From assembly GCF_902497875.1 (NCBI RefSeq), contig NZ_CABVHY010000007.1:183501-247500 (forward strand): a stretch of DNA of 64,000 bases. The letters are read 5' to 3'. A model generated the notes under the pieces. The model was not told where the DNA came from and searched no databases. It saw only the letters and a list, made by a program, of their open reading frames with translations. The translations under genes and the position numbers were made by a program. The DNA comes from Pseudomonas fluorescens (GTDB lineage Bacteria; Pseudomonadota; Gammaproteobacteria; Pseudomonadales; Pseudomonadaceae). This document shows positions 49,194-57,330 of this stretch, piece by piece (position 1 is the stretch's first letter; each line of letters begins with the position of its first letter).

Positions 49194-49952
49194 ATGGATC
49201 AACCGGATAAACAGCTGGCTCGCCTGGCAATCAGCTTGCTCGATCTGACCTCGCTGAATGCCGATGATGATGACGCAGCTATCGTCAGGCTTTGCCTGCG
49301 CGCAATGACTCCTTTTGGTCCGGTGGCGGCGGTCTGCGTCTATCCGCGGTTTGTCGGCCTGGCACGCAACACCCTGAACAGCCTGGGAGGGGCGCAGGTC
49401 CGGGTGGCAACCGTTGCCAACTTCCCTTACGGCGGTAGCAACATCGCTTCAACCGTCACCCAGGTCGCGCAGGCTATAGCTGCGGGAGCGGATGAGGTAG
49501 ATGTGGTCTACCCCTTTCATGGGTTGCTGGCAGGGGATTGCGACATCGGCCGGGAGTTGCTGGCCGCCTGCCGGAAAGTCTGTTCAGGATCGGTGCTGCT
49601 CAAAGCGATTCTGGAAACCGGTGAACTGCGCGATCCGCAGCTGATTCGCCGGGCCAGCCTGGACGCGATTGCCGCAGGCGCGGATTTCATCAAGACCAGC
49701 ACCGGCAAGGTGGCGATCAATGCCACGGAGCAATCCGCGCGAATCATGCTGGAGGCCATCGCCGAGCAGGGAGCCGAGGTCGGCCTCAAGGTTTCCGGGG
49801 GGATTCGTACGCTGGCGGATGCCCGCCTGTATATCGGGCTTGCCCGGCAGCGCATGGGGGCCGACTGGGTAAGTGCCAGTCATATGCGCATTGGTGCTTC
49901 GGGCTTGCTGGATGAACTGCTCGCCTGTCTGGAGCAAGGACCTGGCCGGTAG
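49194..49952 (+). CDS. deoC: Deoxyribose-phosphate aldolase
   Basis: 252 residues, E. coli DeoC-type. Cleaves deoxyribose-5-phosphate to acetaldehyde and glyceraldehyde-3-phosphate. Key residues: Asp in DEVDVVYPF, Lys in GSVLLKAILETGELRD, Schiff-base Lys in ADFIKTSTGKVAINAT. GGGGGA precedes ATG 49194. No other deo genes flank it. Confidence 0.92.
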   Translation: MDQPDKQLARLAISLLDLTSLNADDDDAAIVRLCLRAMTPFGPVAAVCVYPRFVGLARNTLNSLGGAQVRVATVANFPYGGSNIASTVTQVAQAIAAGADEVDVVYPFHGLLAGDCDIGRELLAACRKVCSGSVLLKAILETGELRDPQLIRRASLDAIAAGADFIKTSTGKVAINATEQSARIMLEAIAEQGAEVGLKVSGGIRTLADARLYIGLARQRMGADWVSASHMRIGASGLLDELLACLEQGPGR

Positions 49953-49998
49953 CGTTGATCTGGCGCTTGGCAAAGGCTTCAGCGACTTTTTGACAGGC

Positions 49999-50027
49999 AA
50001 AAAAAGACCCGGCAAAAAAGCCGGGTC
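49999..50027 (-). terminator. Terminator of prrF
   Basis: Minus strand GACCCGGC, TTTTTT loop, GCCGGGTC, then seven T. Confidence 0.93.
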
Positions 50028-50114
50028 AAATAACCGTGATTAGCCTGATGAGGAGATAATCTGAGAGTCCGAACCACTGGTCTTCCAGGTCATCGACTGA
50101 TCTCGCGACCAGTT
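49999..50114 (-). ncRNA. prrF: PrrF-type iron-responsive small RNA
   Basis: About 116 nt on the minus strand. The 5' end AACTGGTCGCGAGATCAG, the core CTCAGATTATCTCCTCATCA followed by GGCTAATCACGG, and the GACCCGGC-hairpin with T tract agree with PrrF of pseudomonads. PrrF RNAs pair with mRNAs of iron-using proteins under iron limitation. A Fur-box promoter precedes it. Single copy here, unlike the tandem prrF1-prrF2 of P. aeruginosa. Confidence 0.9.
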
Positions 50115-50120
50115 GCGCCA

Positions 50121-50148
50121 ATCATAACGATTCTCATTTCTGTGTCAA
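50121..50148 (-). promoter_or_regulatory. prrF promoter with Fur box
   Basis: On the minus strand TTGACA (50143-50148), 16-base spacer, TATGAT (50121-50126). AATGAGAATCGTTATGAT (50121-50138) overlaps the -10 and matches the Fur consensus, so Fe-Fur would block RNA polymerase. Confidence 0.85.
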
Positions 50149-50348
50149 CAGCTGATTTACGCATTTCGCTGAATCGAGTGGCAGACTCTTTCGGCTCGCC
50201 CGGTAAGCAGGGGCCCGGAGAGTTTATTTGAGGCGAACCGGATGGATGATTTTCTTGCTCCGCAGGTCCTGGACCAGGTAGCAGTCGATTGATCAGTGCC
50301 TCGGCGCAGGCCGGTGCCCCCGAGTAAGTAAATGACAATCGCGTCGGC

Positions 50349-50624
50349 TCAGTTTTTATGGCGTGCCGATATGGCTTCCAGCTGTTTGTTCAAGGCCTCT
50401 TTGCGCTCTGCCGGAATGTCGTTCCAATGCACGTCCATCAGAGCCCCTTCAATGGCATACAACAGCACTTTCGACGCGCGAAACCCCCTGGTTCGCACAG
50501 CGCGATACGCATCCACCGCTCCCAGTCGACGCAAGTCCGAAGCACTATGGATGCCCACGGCATGCAGCCATTGCGCCGACGTCTTGCCAAGGTTCTTCAG
50601 GTGTTGCAGTTCATCATTCATCAA
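50349..50624 (-). CDS. TfoX/Sxy C-terminal domain protein
   Basis: 91 residues. Only the C-terminal TfoX domain: LQHLKNLGKTSAQWLHAVGI, SASDLRRLGAVDAYRAV, LLYAIEGALMDVHWNDIP. The N-terminal TfoX domain of competence regulators is missing, so a role in competence is not implied. It contains a helix-hairpin-helix-like part. Confidence 0.87.
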   Translation of the reverse strand: MMNDELQHLKNLGKTSAQWLHAVGIHSASDLRRLGAVDAYRAVRTRGFRASKVLLYAIEGALMDVHWNDIPAERKEALNKQLEAISARHKN

Positions 50625-50868
50625 GCCTCCTTGCGACGGCCGAACAAGCGTGGGCGAGTTTCAAGGAGTGTAGCGGTCAGTAGGAAAAGCGTGGTTGTTT
50701 GGTCGGTTTCGTTGAAAAAGCTTCTAAGCCGCCCGCCCAGAGGGCTATGGAAAGCGCTGTAAGCGCAGTAGGGGGGAAGTTGTCGGCGGGCAGGCTGGAT
50801 GACTGCAAGGCGCGCAACGCCCTGCCCAGCGCACAGCAAGGGCGCCGGACTCTGAGGAGGGGAAGACG

Positions 50869-51213
50869 TTACTTGGTGCGGTAGCGCAAGCGCGTACCGA
50901 AATTGACCGACATCAGAATTTCATCTGCCGTCAGTTCTGGCGGGAAGTACGCTCCAGAGATTTGCGCATGTGCCAGGCTTGCGCCTTCCATGCAGGCACT
51001 GCGCAAGTCCAGACCGCGCAAGTCAGCCGAACGGAAGTAGGCATCCGTGAAGTCAATATCTTCGGCATTCAGTTCGCGCAGATCGAGGCCGCGGAAATCA
51101 CCGCCGCGCATATCGACAGGCGCGTCTTTTGGCCTCTCGTTATTGAAGCCGGTAATGTCGTCTTTGTGCAGCAGCGCGTAAAGCGGGGTGTCGAGGAATT
51201 TTGGCTGGCTCAT
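50869..51213 (-). CDS. Pentapeptide repeat protein
   Basis: 114 residues. Pentapeptide A(D/N)LxX pattern through FRGLDLRELNAEDIDFTDAY, FRSADLRGLDLRSACMEGAS, LAHAQISGAYFPP. Forms a short right-handed beta-helix; too short for a Qnr-type gyrase mimic. Function unknown. Standalone. Confidence 0.87.
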   Translation of the reverse strand: MSQPKFLDTPLYALLHKDDITGFNNERPKDAPVDMRGGDFRGLDLRELNAEDIDFTDAYFRSADLRGLDLRSACMEGASLAHAQISGAYFPPELTADEILMSVNFGTRLRYRTK

Positions 51214-51304
51214 GGGACGTCACCTGTTGGATTTATGACGCCAGTATAGTGCCACTGTCTTGAGGTCGCGAAACTGTTATCGGTTCCACGACCTCGATAG
51301 TTGC

Positions 51305-52900
51305 TTACAGGCCGGGCATGCGCTGGCGAATTTGTGCAACTACGGTATCCAGGGTGCCGCTTTCATTGGTCTGGACGCGTTTGCTGCAGAGGATCTCTGC
51401 TGGCGTCAGCGCTTCACGAGTGGCTTGCTGAGCTTCGATAACCGCCATGGTCGCGTCGGACGGATCGTTCTTGTCCGCCTGACGTCGCGCCAGCCAGCTC
51501 TCGATCACCGCTTGCGGTGCGTTGCAGTCGAGGATCAGGAACGGCGCGCCGGTGGCTTCGGCGATTTTCGCGGCGCCATCGCGCTGTTCGCGCTTGAGGT
51601 AGGTGGCGTCGATCACCACCGGGAAGCCGGCGCGCAGAATGACCGCGGCAATCTCATGCAGGTGGGCGTAGGTGACAGCGCTCGACTCGGCGCTGTAGAT
51701 CCCGACTTGTGGATCATTCGGCACCTGTTGCTCACCGAACAGGCGTTTGCGTTCGACGTCGGAGCGCAGGCGGATCGCACCCAGTGCTTCCACCAGGCGC
51801 GTGGCCACATAACTCTTGCCGACGGCCGAAACACCGTGGGTGATCGCCAGAAAGCGCGATGGGATGGTGCTGTAGCTTTCTGCCAGATTGGCGTAGTTGC
51901 GGTACTGGCGCAGGGTGGTCGCACGCAGTACCGGATCGGCTTCGGCGGGCATGCTGAACAGGCTGACCTTGGCGCGAACCAGCGCGCGGTAGGCTTTGTA
52001 GAAGTTCAGCAGCTCAAGTCCGCGGTAATCGCCGGTCAGCTCCAGGTACTGACTGATGAACCGTCGGGCCAGGCTTTTAAGGCCGCGATCTTCCAGGTCC
52101 ATCGCAAGGAAACCGGTGTCGGCGTACACGTCAGTGAAACGGAAGGGTTCGTTGAACTCGATGCAGTCGAAGATCACCACTTCGCCGTCGATTACCGTGG
52201 CATTGCCCAAGTGAATGTCGCCATGACATTCGCGGATAAAACCTTCGGCCTTGCGCTGGGCGAACAGTGGCTTGAGGCGCTCGAAGCTGCTTTCAGCCCA
52301 GGCTTGCAGAGCCTCGAGTTGCAGCAGGTCGGCCTTGTCGCTGAGGAACGGGCGGATCTGTTCGAAATTCTGCCGTACCGGTGCCATCACGCTTTCCGGG
52401 GTGCCGGCTTCGTGGTCTGTCGGGACCACGGGCGCACTGAGGTGGAACAGGGCGATCTGCCGGGCCATCTGGTCAATGTGTGCGGTGGTCAGTTCGCCAT
52501 TGGCTTGCAAGGTGCTGAGCAACTGGCTTTGCGGGAACTGGCGCATTTTCAGCGCGTAGTCGATCACCGGACCACTGCCAGCCAATTGCGGTGCATCGGC
52601 GCTGCCGGTGATCGGCAGCACTTCCAGATACAAATCATGGGTCAGGCGCTGGTTCAGGCGCAGTTCTTCGCCGCAGAAGTGTTCGCGAGCCTCCAGGCCG
52701 GTGAAGTCGAGGAAGCCGAAATTGACCGGCTTCTTCACTTTATAGGCGTAGGGGCCTGTCAGCAGCACCCAGGAGATGTGCGTCTCGATAACCTGGAAAC
52801 CGTCTACGGGATGGGGATAGAGGGCCGGGTTTTGCAGGGCGGCGATCAGGGACTGGCTCACAGGCGATCCTTCAGAGTCGGGAAAATTCAAGGACGTCAT
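51305..52900 (-). CDS. Fused aminoglycoside-phosphotransferase-like and P-loop kinase-like protein
   Basis: 531 residues, two domains. Residues about 30-330 are APH/kinase-like with catalytic ECHGDIHLGNATVIDGEVVIF and the DCIEFNE (metal Asp). Residues about 345-520 are a P-loop domain with THGVSAVGKSYVATRLVEAL and RLRSDVERKRLF. This bifunctional arrangement is a conserved unstudied family in proteobacteria; it does not imply antibiotic resistance. Divergent from mrcB. Confidence 0.9.
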   Translation of the reverse strand: MTSLNFPDSEGSPVSQSLIAALQNPALYPHPVDGFQVIETHISWVLLTGPYAYKVKKPVNFGFLDFTGLEAREHFCGEELRLNQRLTHDLYLEVLPITGSADAPQLAGSGPVIDYALKMRQFPQSQLLSTLQANGELTTAHIDQMARQIALFHLSAPVVPTDHEAGTPESVMAPVRQNFEQIRPFLSDKADLLQLEALQAWAESSFERLKPLFAQRKAEGFIRECHGDIHLGNATVIDGEVVIFDCIEFNEPFRFTDVYADTGFLAMDLEDRGLKSLARRFISQYLELTGDYRGLELLNFYKAYRALVRAKVSLFSMPAEADPVLRATTLRQYRNYANLAESYSTIPSRFLAITHGVSAVGKSYVATRLVEALGAIRLRSDVERKRLFGEQQVPNDPQVGIYSAESSAVTYAHLHEIAAVILRAGFPVVIDATYLKREQRDGAAKIAEATGAPFLILDCNAPQAVIESWLARRQADKNDPSDATMAVIEAQQATREALTPAEILCSKRVQTNESGTLDTVVAQIRQRMPGL

Positions 52901-52977
52901 TATGGCCGCATGCGGCTGTCGTGCAAACCTCGGAGGGCTCCTGTTGAGTATGAATAAAGTGCGTATAATCCGCCGCC

Positions 52978-55302
52978 ATGACTCGTACCCGATCCCCCCG
53001 TTCCCGTTCCAAACCCCCGTCTGCTGGCCTGCGCCCTTGGCTGGGCTGGGCTCTGAAGCTCAGTCTGGTCGCCCTGGTGGTGCTCGCCGGCTTTGCGGTT
53101 TATCTCGATGCCGTGGTCCAGGAGAAGTTCTCCGGCAAGCGCTGGACCATTCCGGCCAAGGTTTATGCCCGACCGCTGGAGCTGTTCGTCGGACAAAAGC
53201 TCAGTAAGGAAGATTTTCTGATCGAGCTCGATGCGCTCGGTTACCGGCGCGAAAGTGTCGCCAATGGTCCGGGCGCAGCCGCGGTCAGTGGCAACACGGT
53301 CGACTTGAATACCCGCGGCTTCCAGTTCTATGAAGGGATGGAGCAGGCTCAGCCGGTACGCGTGCGTTTCTCCGGCGACTATGTGGCCGGGCTCTCGGGG
53401 ACTAACGGTTCGAAAGTCGCGGTGGTGCGTCTTGAACCCCTGTTGATCGGCGGTCTTTACCCGAAAAATCTAGAGGATCGCATCCTGATCAAGATCGATC
53501 AGGTACCGCCATACCTGCTCGAGACGCTGGTCGCGGTGGAGGACCGGGATTTCTATCATCACTTCGGCGTCTCGCCCAAGTCGATCGCCCGGGCTGTGTG
53601 GATCAACACCTCGTCGGGACACATGCGCCAGGGTGGCAGTACCTTGACCCAGCAACTGGTCAAGAACTTCTACCTGACCAACGAACGCAGCCTGACCCGC
53701 AAGTTGACCGAGGCGATGATGGCCTTGCTGCTTGAGCTGCATTACGACAAGCGCGAAATCCTCGAGGCTTACCTCAACGAAGTCTTCGTCGGTCAGGACG
53801 GTCAGCGTGCGGTGCACGGTTTCGGCTTGGCCAGCCAGTTCTTCTTCAGCCAACCGCTGTCTGAACTCAAGCTGCATCAGGTGGCGTTGTTGGTGGGCAT
53901 GGTCAAGGGGCCGTCTTCCTACAACCCGCGGCGTAATCCAGAGCGCGCGCTCGAGCGGCGTAACCTGGTGCTCGATGTGTTGCAAGAGCAGGGTGTCGCG
54001 ACCGCCGAGCAGGTGGCCGCGGCGAAGAAGATGCCACTGGGCGTGACCAAGCGCGGCAGTCTGGCCGACACTTCGTACCCGGGCTTCATTGACCTGGTCA
54101 AGCGCCAGCTGCGCGAAGATTACCGCGACGAAGACTTGACCGAAGAGGGCTTGCGGATTTTCACCAGTTTCGATCCGATCCTGCAGATGAAGGCCGAGGC
54201 TTCGGTCAACGATACCTTCAAGCGTCTGGCCGGGCGCAAGGGCTCGGATGAGGTCGAAGCCGCGATGGTGGTGACCAACCCGGAAACCGGGGAAGTCCAG
54301 GCCATGATTGGCAGTCGTCAGGCTGGTTTTGCCGGGTTCAACCGGGCGCTGGATGCAGTGCGTCCGATCGGCTCCCTGATCAAGCCGGCGGTTTACCTGA
54401 CCGCGCTTGAGAAGCCGAGCCAGTACACCTTGACCAGTTGGCTCTCCGATGAGTCTTTTTCGGTGAAAGGCGCCGATGGGCAGGTCTGGAAGCCGCAGAA
54501 CTATGATCGTCGCTCCCACGGCACGGTATTCCTGTATCAAGGTTTGGCGCACTCCTACAACCTGTCGACCGCCCGGCTTGGCCTGGCAGTCGGCGTGCCG
54601 AATGTCCTCAAGACGCTCGCGCGGCTTGGTGTTGAGCGTGAATTTCCGGCCTTCCCGTCGATGTTGCTGGGGGCCGGCGGCTTGAGCCCGATGGAAGTGG
54701 CGACCATGTACCAGACGCTGGCCAACGGTGGATTCAATACGCCGATGCGCGGGATTCGTAGCGTGCTGACCGCCGAAGGCGAACCGCTCAAGCGTTATCC
54801 ATTCCAGATTCAGCAGCGCTTTGATCCGGGTTCGATCTTCCTGATTCAGAGCGCGATGCAGCGGGTGATGCGTGAAGGTACCGGCAGTTCGGTCTACAAC
54901 TCCCTGCCGAAAACTCTGGCACTGGCGGGCAAGACCGGCACCAGTAACGATTCGCGGGACAGCTGGTTCGCCGGTTTCAGCCAGGATCTGCTGGCGGTGG
55001 TCTGGATGGGTCGCGATGACAACGGCAAGACGCCATTCACCGGTGCCACGGGTGCCCTGCAGGTCTGGACCAGTTTCATGCGCAAGGCGGATCCGTTGCC
55101 GCTGGATATGCCACAGCCGGATAATGTGGTTCAGGCCTGGGTCGACTCCCGTACCGGGCAGGGTTCCGAAGCGAGTTGTCCAGGCGCGGTGCAGATGCCG
55201 TATATTCGCGGCAGTGAACCACCACCCGGTGCCGCGTGTGCTGGCGAAAGCCCTGCACCCGCCGATGCGGTGATGGATTGGGTCAAAGGCTGGATGAATT
55301 AA
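52978..55302 (+). CDS. mrcB: Bifunctional penicillin-binding protein 1B
   Basis: 774 residues. Basic cytoplasmic tail, one membrane helix (LSLVALVVLAGFAVYLDAVV), UB2H domain (YARPLELFVGQKLSKEDFLI), glycosyltransferase domain with VAVEDRDFYHHFGVSPKS, GGSTLTQQLVKNFYL and the transpeptidase: SxxK in RPIGSLIKPAVYLTAL, SxN in HSYNLSTARLG, KTG in LAGKTGTSNDSRDSW. Builds and crosslinks peptidoglycan. Followed by a lipoprotein gene 17 bases away. Confidence 0.96.
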   Translation: MTRTRSPRSRSKPPSAGLRPWLGWALKLSLVALVVLAGFAVYLDAVVQEKFSGKRWTIPAKVYARPLELFVGQKLSKEDFLIELDALGYRRESVANGPGAAAVSGNTVDLNTRGFQFYEGMEQAQPVRVRFSGDYVAGLSGTNGSKVAVVRLEPLLIGGLYPKNLEDRILIKIDQVPPYLLETLVAVEDRDFYHHFGVSPKSIARAVWINTSSGHMRQGGSTLTQQLVKNFYLTNERSLTRKLTEAMMALLLELHYDKREILEAYLNEVFVGQDGQRAVHGFGLASQFFFSQPLSELKLHQVALLVGMVKGPSSYNPRRNPERALERRNLVLDVLQEQGVATAEQVAAAKKMPLGVTKRGSLADTSYPGFIDLVKRQLREDYRDEDLTEEGLRIFTSFDPILQMKAEASVNDTFKRLAGRKGSDEVEAAMVVTNPETGEVQAMIGSRQAGFAGFNRALDAVRPIGSLIKPAVYLTALEKPSQYTLTSWLSDESFSVKGADGQVWKPQNYDRRSHGTVFLYQGLAHSYNLSTARLGLAVGVPNVLKTLARLGVEREFPAFPSMLLGAGGLSPMEVATMYQTLANGGFNTPMRGIRSVLTAEGEPLKRYPFQIQQRFDPGSIFLIQSAMQRVMREGTGSSVYNSLPKTLALAGKTGTSNDSRDSWFAGFSQDLLAVVWMGRDDNGKTPFTGATGALQVWTSFMRKADPLPLDMPQPDNVVQAWVDSRTGQGSEASCPGAVQMPYIRGSEPPPGAACAGESPAPADAVMDWVKGWMN

Positions 55303-55318
55303 GCGAAGAGGGTTTGAA

Positions 55319-56050
55319 GTGAACAAGTGGTGGATTCCAGCTATTACAGCTCTGGCTTTGCTCAATGGTTGCGCCAGTGTGCAGCGCGGTTCGATCCCGG
55401 TGGTGGACTCCGGCAGTGCCGTTTCCAACAGTGAGCGGATCCAGGCCAATGGTGGCTCCCGTCAGACGACCGTACAGCGTCCGACGCAAGCCCAGACTCA
55501 AGCCATTCCGCAAGGCGAAGGCGTGATGGTGATGATCCCGGGTGGCGCTGCAGCCGCTTCGGCACCGATCAGTACTACACCCATTACCCCGGGGCCGATC
55601 ACGCCCGGGCCGATGGATTCTGCGCCGGTTCAATCGGCACCGATCAATCAGGGCACCTACAACCTGCCGTCGACGCCGAGCGGGATTCCTCCGTCGAACT
55701 CCGGCGGGCTGTCGGCCGACGAACAACTGGACGGTCCGGTACTGGCCTTGCTCACCACTGCTCAGCAGCAACAGGCCGGCGGCGACCTCAACGGCGCATC
55801 CTCCAGCCTGGAACGCGCCCAGCGTGTCGCCCCGCGCGAACCCCAAGTGCTCTACCGTTTGGCGCAGGTGCGCATGGCCCAGGGTGATGCGGCGCAAGCC
55901 GAGCAGTTCGCTCGTCGCGGGCTGAGCTTCGCCAATGGTCGCCCGGCTCTTCAGGCAAGCCTGTGGGGGTTGATCGCTCAGGCGCGTGAGAAGCAGGGTG
56001 ATCCAGCGGGTGCCGCACTGGCCCGGCAGAAGGCCAAGGTAAGTCTCTGA
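55319..56050 (+). CDS. TPR-type lipoprotein downstream of mrcB
   Basis: 243 residues with GTG start and GAAGAGGG upstream. Lipobox LLNGC (Cys18) then SVQRGSIPVVDSGSAVSN, a Pro/Thr/Ile repeat (PISTTPITPGPITPGP) and helical TPR-like repeats (LNGASSSLERAQRVAPREPQ, VLYRLAQVRMAQGDAAQAE). In this position it may serve as an activator or partner of PBP1B, as P. aeruginosa LpoP is encoded next to PBP1b and has a TPR fold. That link is strong by context. Confidence 0.85.
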   Translation: MNKWWIPAITALALLNGCASVQRGSIPVVDSGSAVSNSERIQANGGSRQTTVQRPTQAQTQAIPQGEGVMVMIPGGAAAASAPISTTPITPGPITPGPMDSAPVQSAPINQGTYNLPSTPSGIPPSNSGGLSADEQLDGPVLALLTTAQQQQAGGDLNGASSSLERAQRVAPREPQVLYRLAQVRMAQGDAAQAEQFARRGLSFANGRPALQASLWGLIAQAREKQGDPAGAALARQKAKVSL

Positions 56051-56385
56051 TGGATGCGCGCTTTCCGAAGATCGCCGAGCAGCTGCTGTTGATCGAACGT
56101 GAACTGCGGGTGCAGGGTTGGTGGGACGAAGTCTCGCCATCGGCAGAAGCTCTAAGCAGTGTCGAACCATTCTCGATCGATACCCTGGACTTCGAGCAAT
56201 GGCTGCAATGGATCTTTCTGCCGCGGATGAAAGCGATTCTGGAAAACGATCTACCGCTGCCCAATGTTTCGGGTATTCAGGAGATGGCCGAAATGGTCTT
56301 CGCTGCCCGAAATGTCCAGGGCAAGGATCGGCGGCTGCAGATCCTGCTCAAGGAATTCGATCTGCTGATCACCGCCTCCCGCTGA
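56050..56385 (+). CDS. YqcC family protein
   Basis: 111 residues, MDARFPKIAEQLLLIERELR start, then DTLDFEQWLQWIFLPRMKAI and LPNVSGIQEMAEMVFAA, the YqcC signature. Cytoplasmic, helical, unknown role; in E. coli yqcC sits beside truC. The start overlaps the lipoprotein stop (TGATG). Confidence 0.9.
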   Translation: MDARFPKIAEQLLLIERELRVQGWWDEVSPSAEALSSVEPFSIDTLDFEQWLQWIFLPRMKAILENDLPLPNVSGIQEMAEMVFAARNVQGKDRRLQILLKEFDLLITASR

Positions 56386-56396
56386 CCCCGAACCCT

Positions 56397-56504
56397 TGTA
56401 GGAGCCGAGCTTGCTCGCGATAGCGGTGTAACGTTCAACATATCTTTTGAATGTCAGGCCGTCATCGTCGGAACGCCGCCCGGAGCAAGCTCGGCTCCTA
56501 CAGG
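56397..56504. repeat. REP inverted pair after yqcC
   Basis: TGTAGGAGCCGAGCTTGCTC at the left and GAGCAAGCTCGGCTCCTACA at the right, about 65 bases apart. Same family as 30422-30510. Lies between convergent yqcC and the DUF4124 gene. Confidence 0.88.
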
Positions 56505-56507
56505 TAC

Positions 56508-56930
56508 CTACTGGCAGTTATCCGCAATCTGCTTCTGTGCTTCGGTGATGCGATCCTGACGTTGTTCGTCGGTGAGGCGGCGCATCCCACCGTCGACCTC
56601 CTCCCGTAAGCGCGGATTGTTCTGCAGTTGAGCCAGATTGGTTCGGGCCTGCTCACAGAACGCCTTTAACCGGGCTTGCTGCTCGGCAACCTGCTTTTTC
56701 ACTTTGTTGTCGATGGCCTGTTGATCGCCGATGGCGCTGCTGTGTGGCGGCGCTGCGGTCGGTTTGCCGGCGGGCGGGGAGGGCGTCACGGTGGTGGCGG
56801 CCTGGCCTTGGGGCGGTTGTGCATCGAAGTGGGTAACGCCCTGAGCGTCGACCCATTTGTAGATCTGAGCGGCCATGCACAAAGGGCTCAGGCTGATCAG
56901 CAAGCTCGCAGTGAAGAAAAACGTTCGCAT
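56508..56930 (-). CDS. DUF4124 family periplasmic protein
   Basis: 140 residues. Signal peptide MRTFFFTASLLISLSPLCMA, then the DUF4124 core AQIYKWVDAQGVTHFDAQPP, a Pro/Ala linker and a charged helix (KKQVAEQQARLKAFCEQART). Two cysteines. Function unknown; the family is common in gamma-proteobacteria. Confidence 0.9.
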   Translation of the reverse strand: MRTFFFTASLLISLSPLCMAAQIYKWVDAQGVTHFDAQPPQGQAATTVTPSPPAGKPTAAPPHSSAIGDQQAIDNKVKKQVAEQQARLKAFCEQARTNLAQLQNNPRLREEVDGGMRRLTDEQRQDRITEAQKQIADNCQ

Positions 56931-57330
56931 GCCATTTCCTTGTCATGGGTTGCGCAATTGAAGCTAACACAGATGCTGTTTAGAGGTTTTTTCTTGCTTT
57001 CTCATGCGCTTAGTTCGAATAAAGCATTTGACGACTTGACTTGGAGAGGGCGAAACAGAAGAATCCAAAGTCCGCTGTAGAGGGACTGCCAGAAGCAGAC
57101 CCGCTCAGCAGATCATGAGGTGCACATCCGCGCCGACCTGTTACACCCGCAACGCGTTACCTCGCGCTGGGTGGGAAACCCCCGCAACACTTGGGGAGTT
57201 CCCAATACTTGCTCAGTCAGTGCTGACGTAGTCGGCGACCACCGTCGCTCATGCTCTGCTAAGCAGTAAACCTATTAAGACCCGTTCCCTTGTGAGTGGA
57301 CGGTATTCTGGCGTTTTAGAGGTGAACAAC
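56931..57330 (+). promoter_or_regulatory. Long leader region of ilvI
   Basis: About 400 bases before the ilvI start. It contains several G/C-rich blocks able to pair (for example GGGTGGGAAACCCCC near 57169-57184 and TTGGGGAGTTCCCAA near 57190-57205) and no obvious branched-chain leader peptide. It may be a structured mRNA leader; no known class is claimed. Confidence 0.5.

Larger units (their letters stand above)
49953..50348. other. Gene-free stretch holding prrF
   Basis: About 395 bases between convergent genes. It holds the PrrF-like sRNA on the minus strand (49999-50114) with its promoter to 50148. The remaining 50149-50348 shows no further feature. Confidence 0.7.

Noticed and set aside
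50090..50338. 82-codon frame on the minus strand
   Set aside because: Lies over the prrF promoter and 5' end; no ribosome binding site.
51305..52900. Aminoglycoside resistance gene
   Set aside because: The phosphotransferase-like domain belongs to a conserved chromosomal fusion family; no feature links it to drug resistance.
51260..52957. 565-codon plus-strand frame
   Set aside because: Complete antisense of the APH/P-loop fusion gene, whose motifs are intact on the minus strand.
57117..57233. 38-codon frame as an ilv attenuation leader peptide
   Set aside because: Few Leu/Ile/Val and no attenuator-type alternating stems before a T tract; not convincing as a leader peptide.
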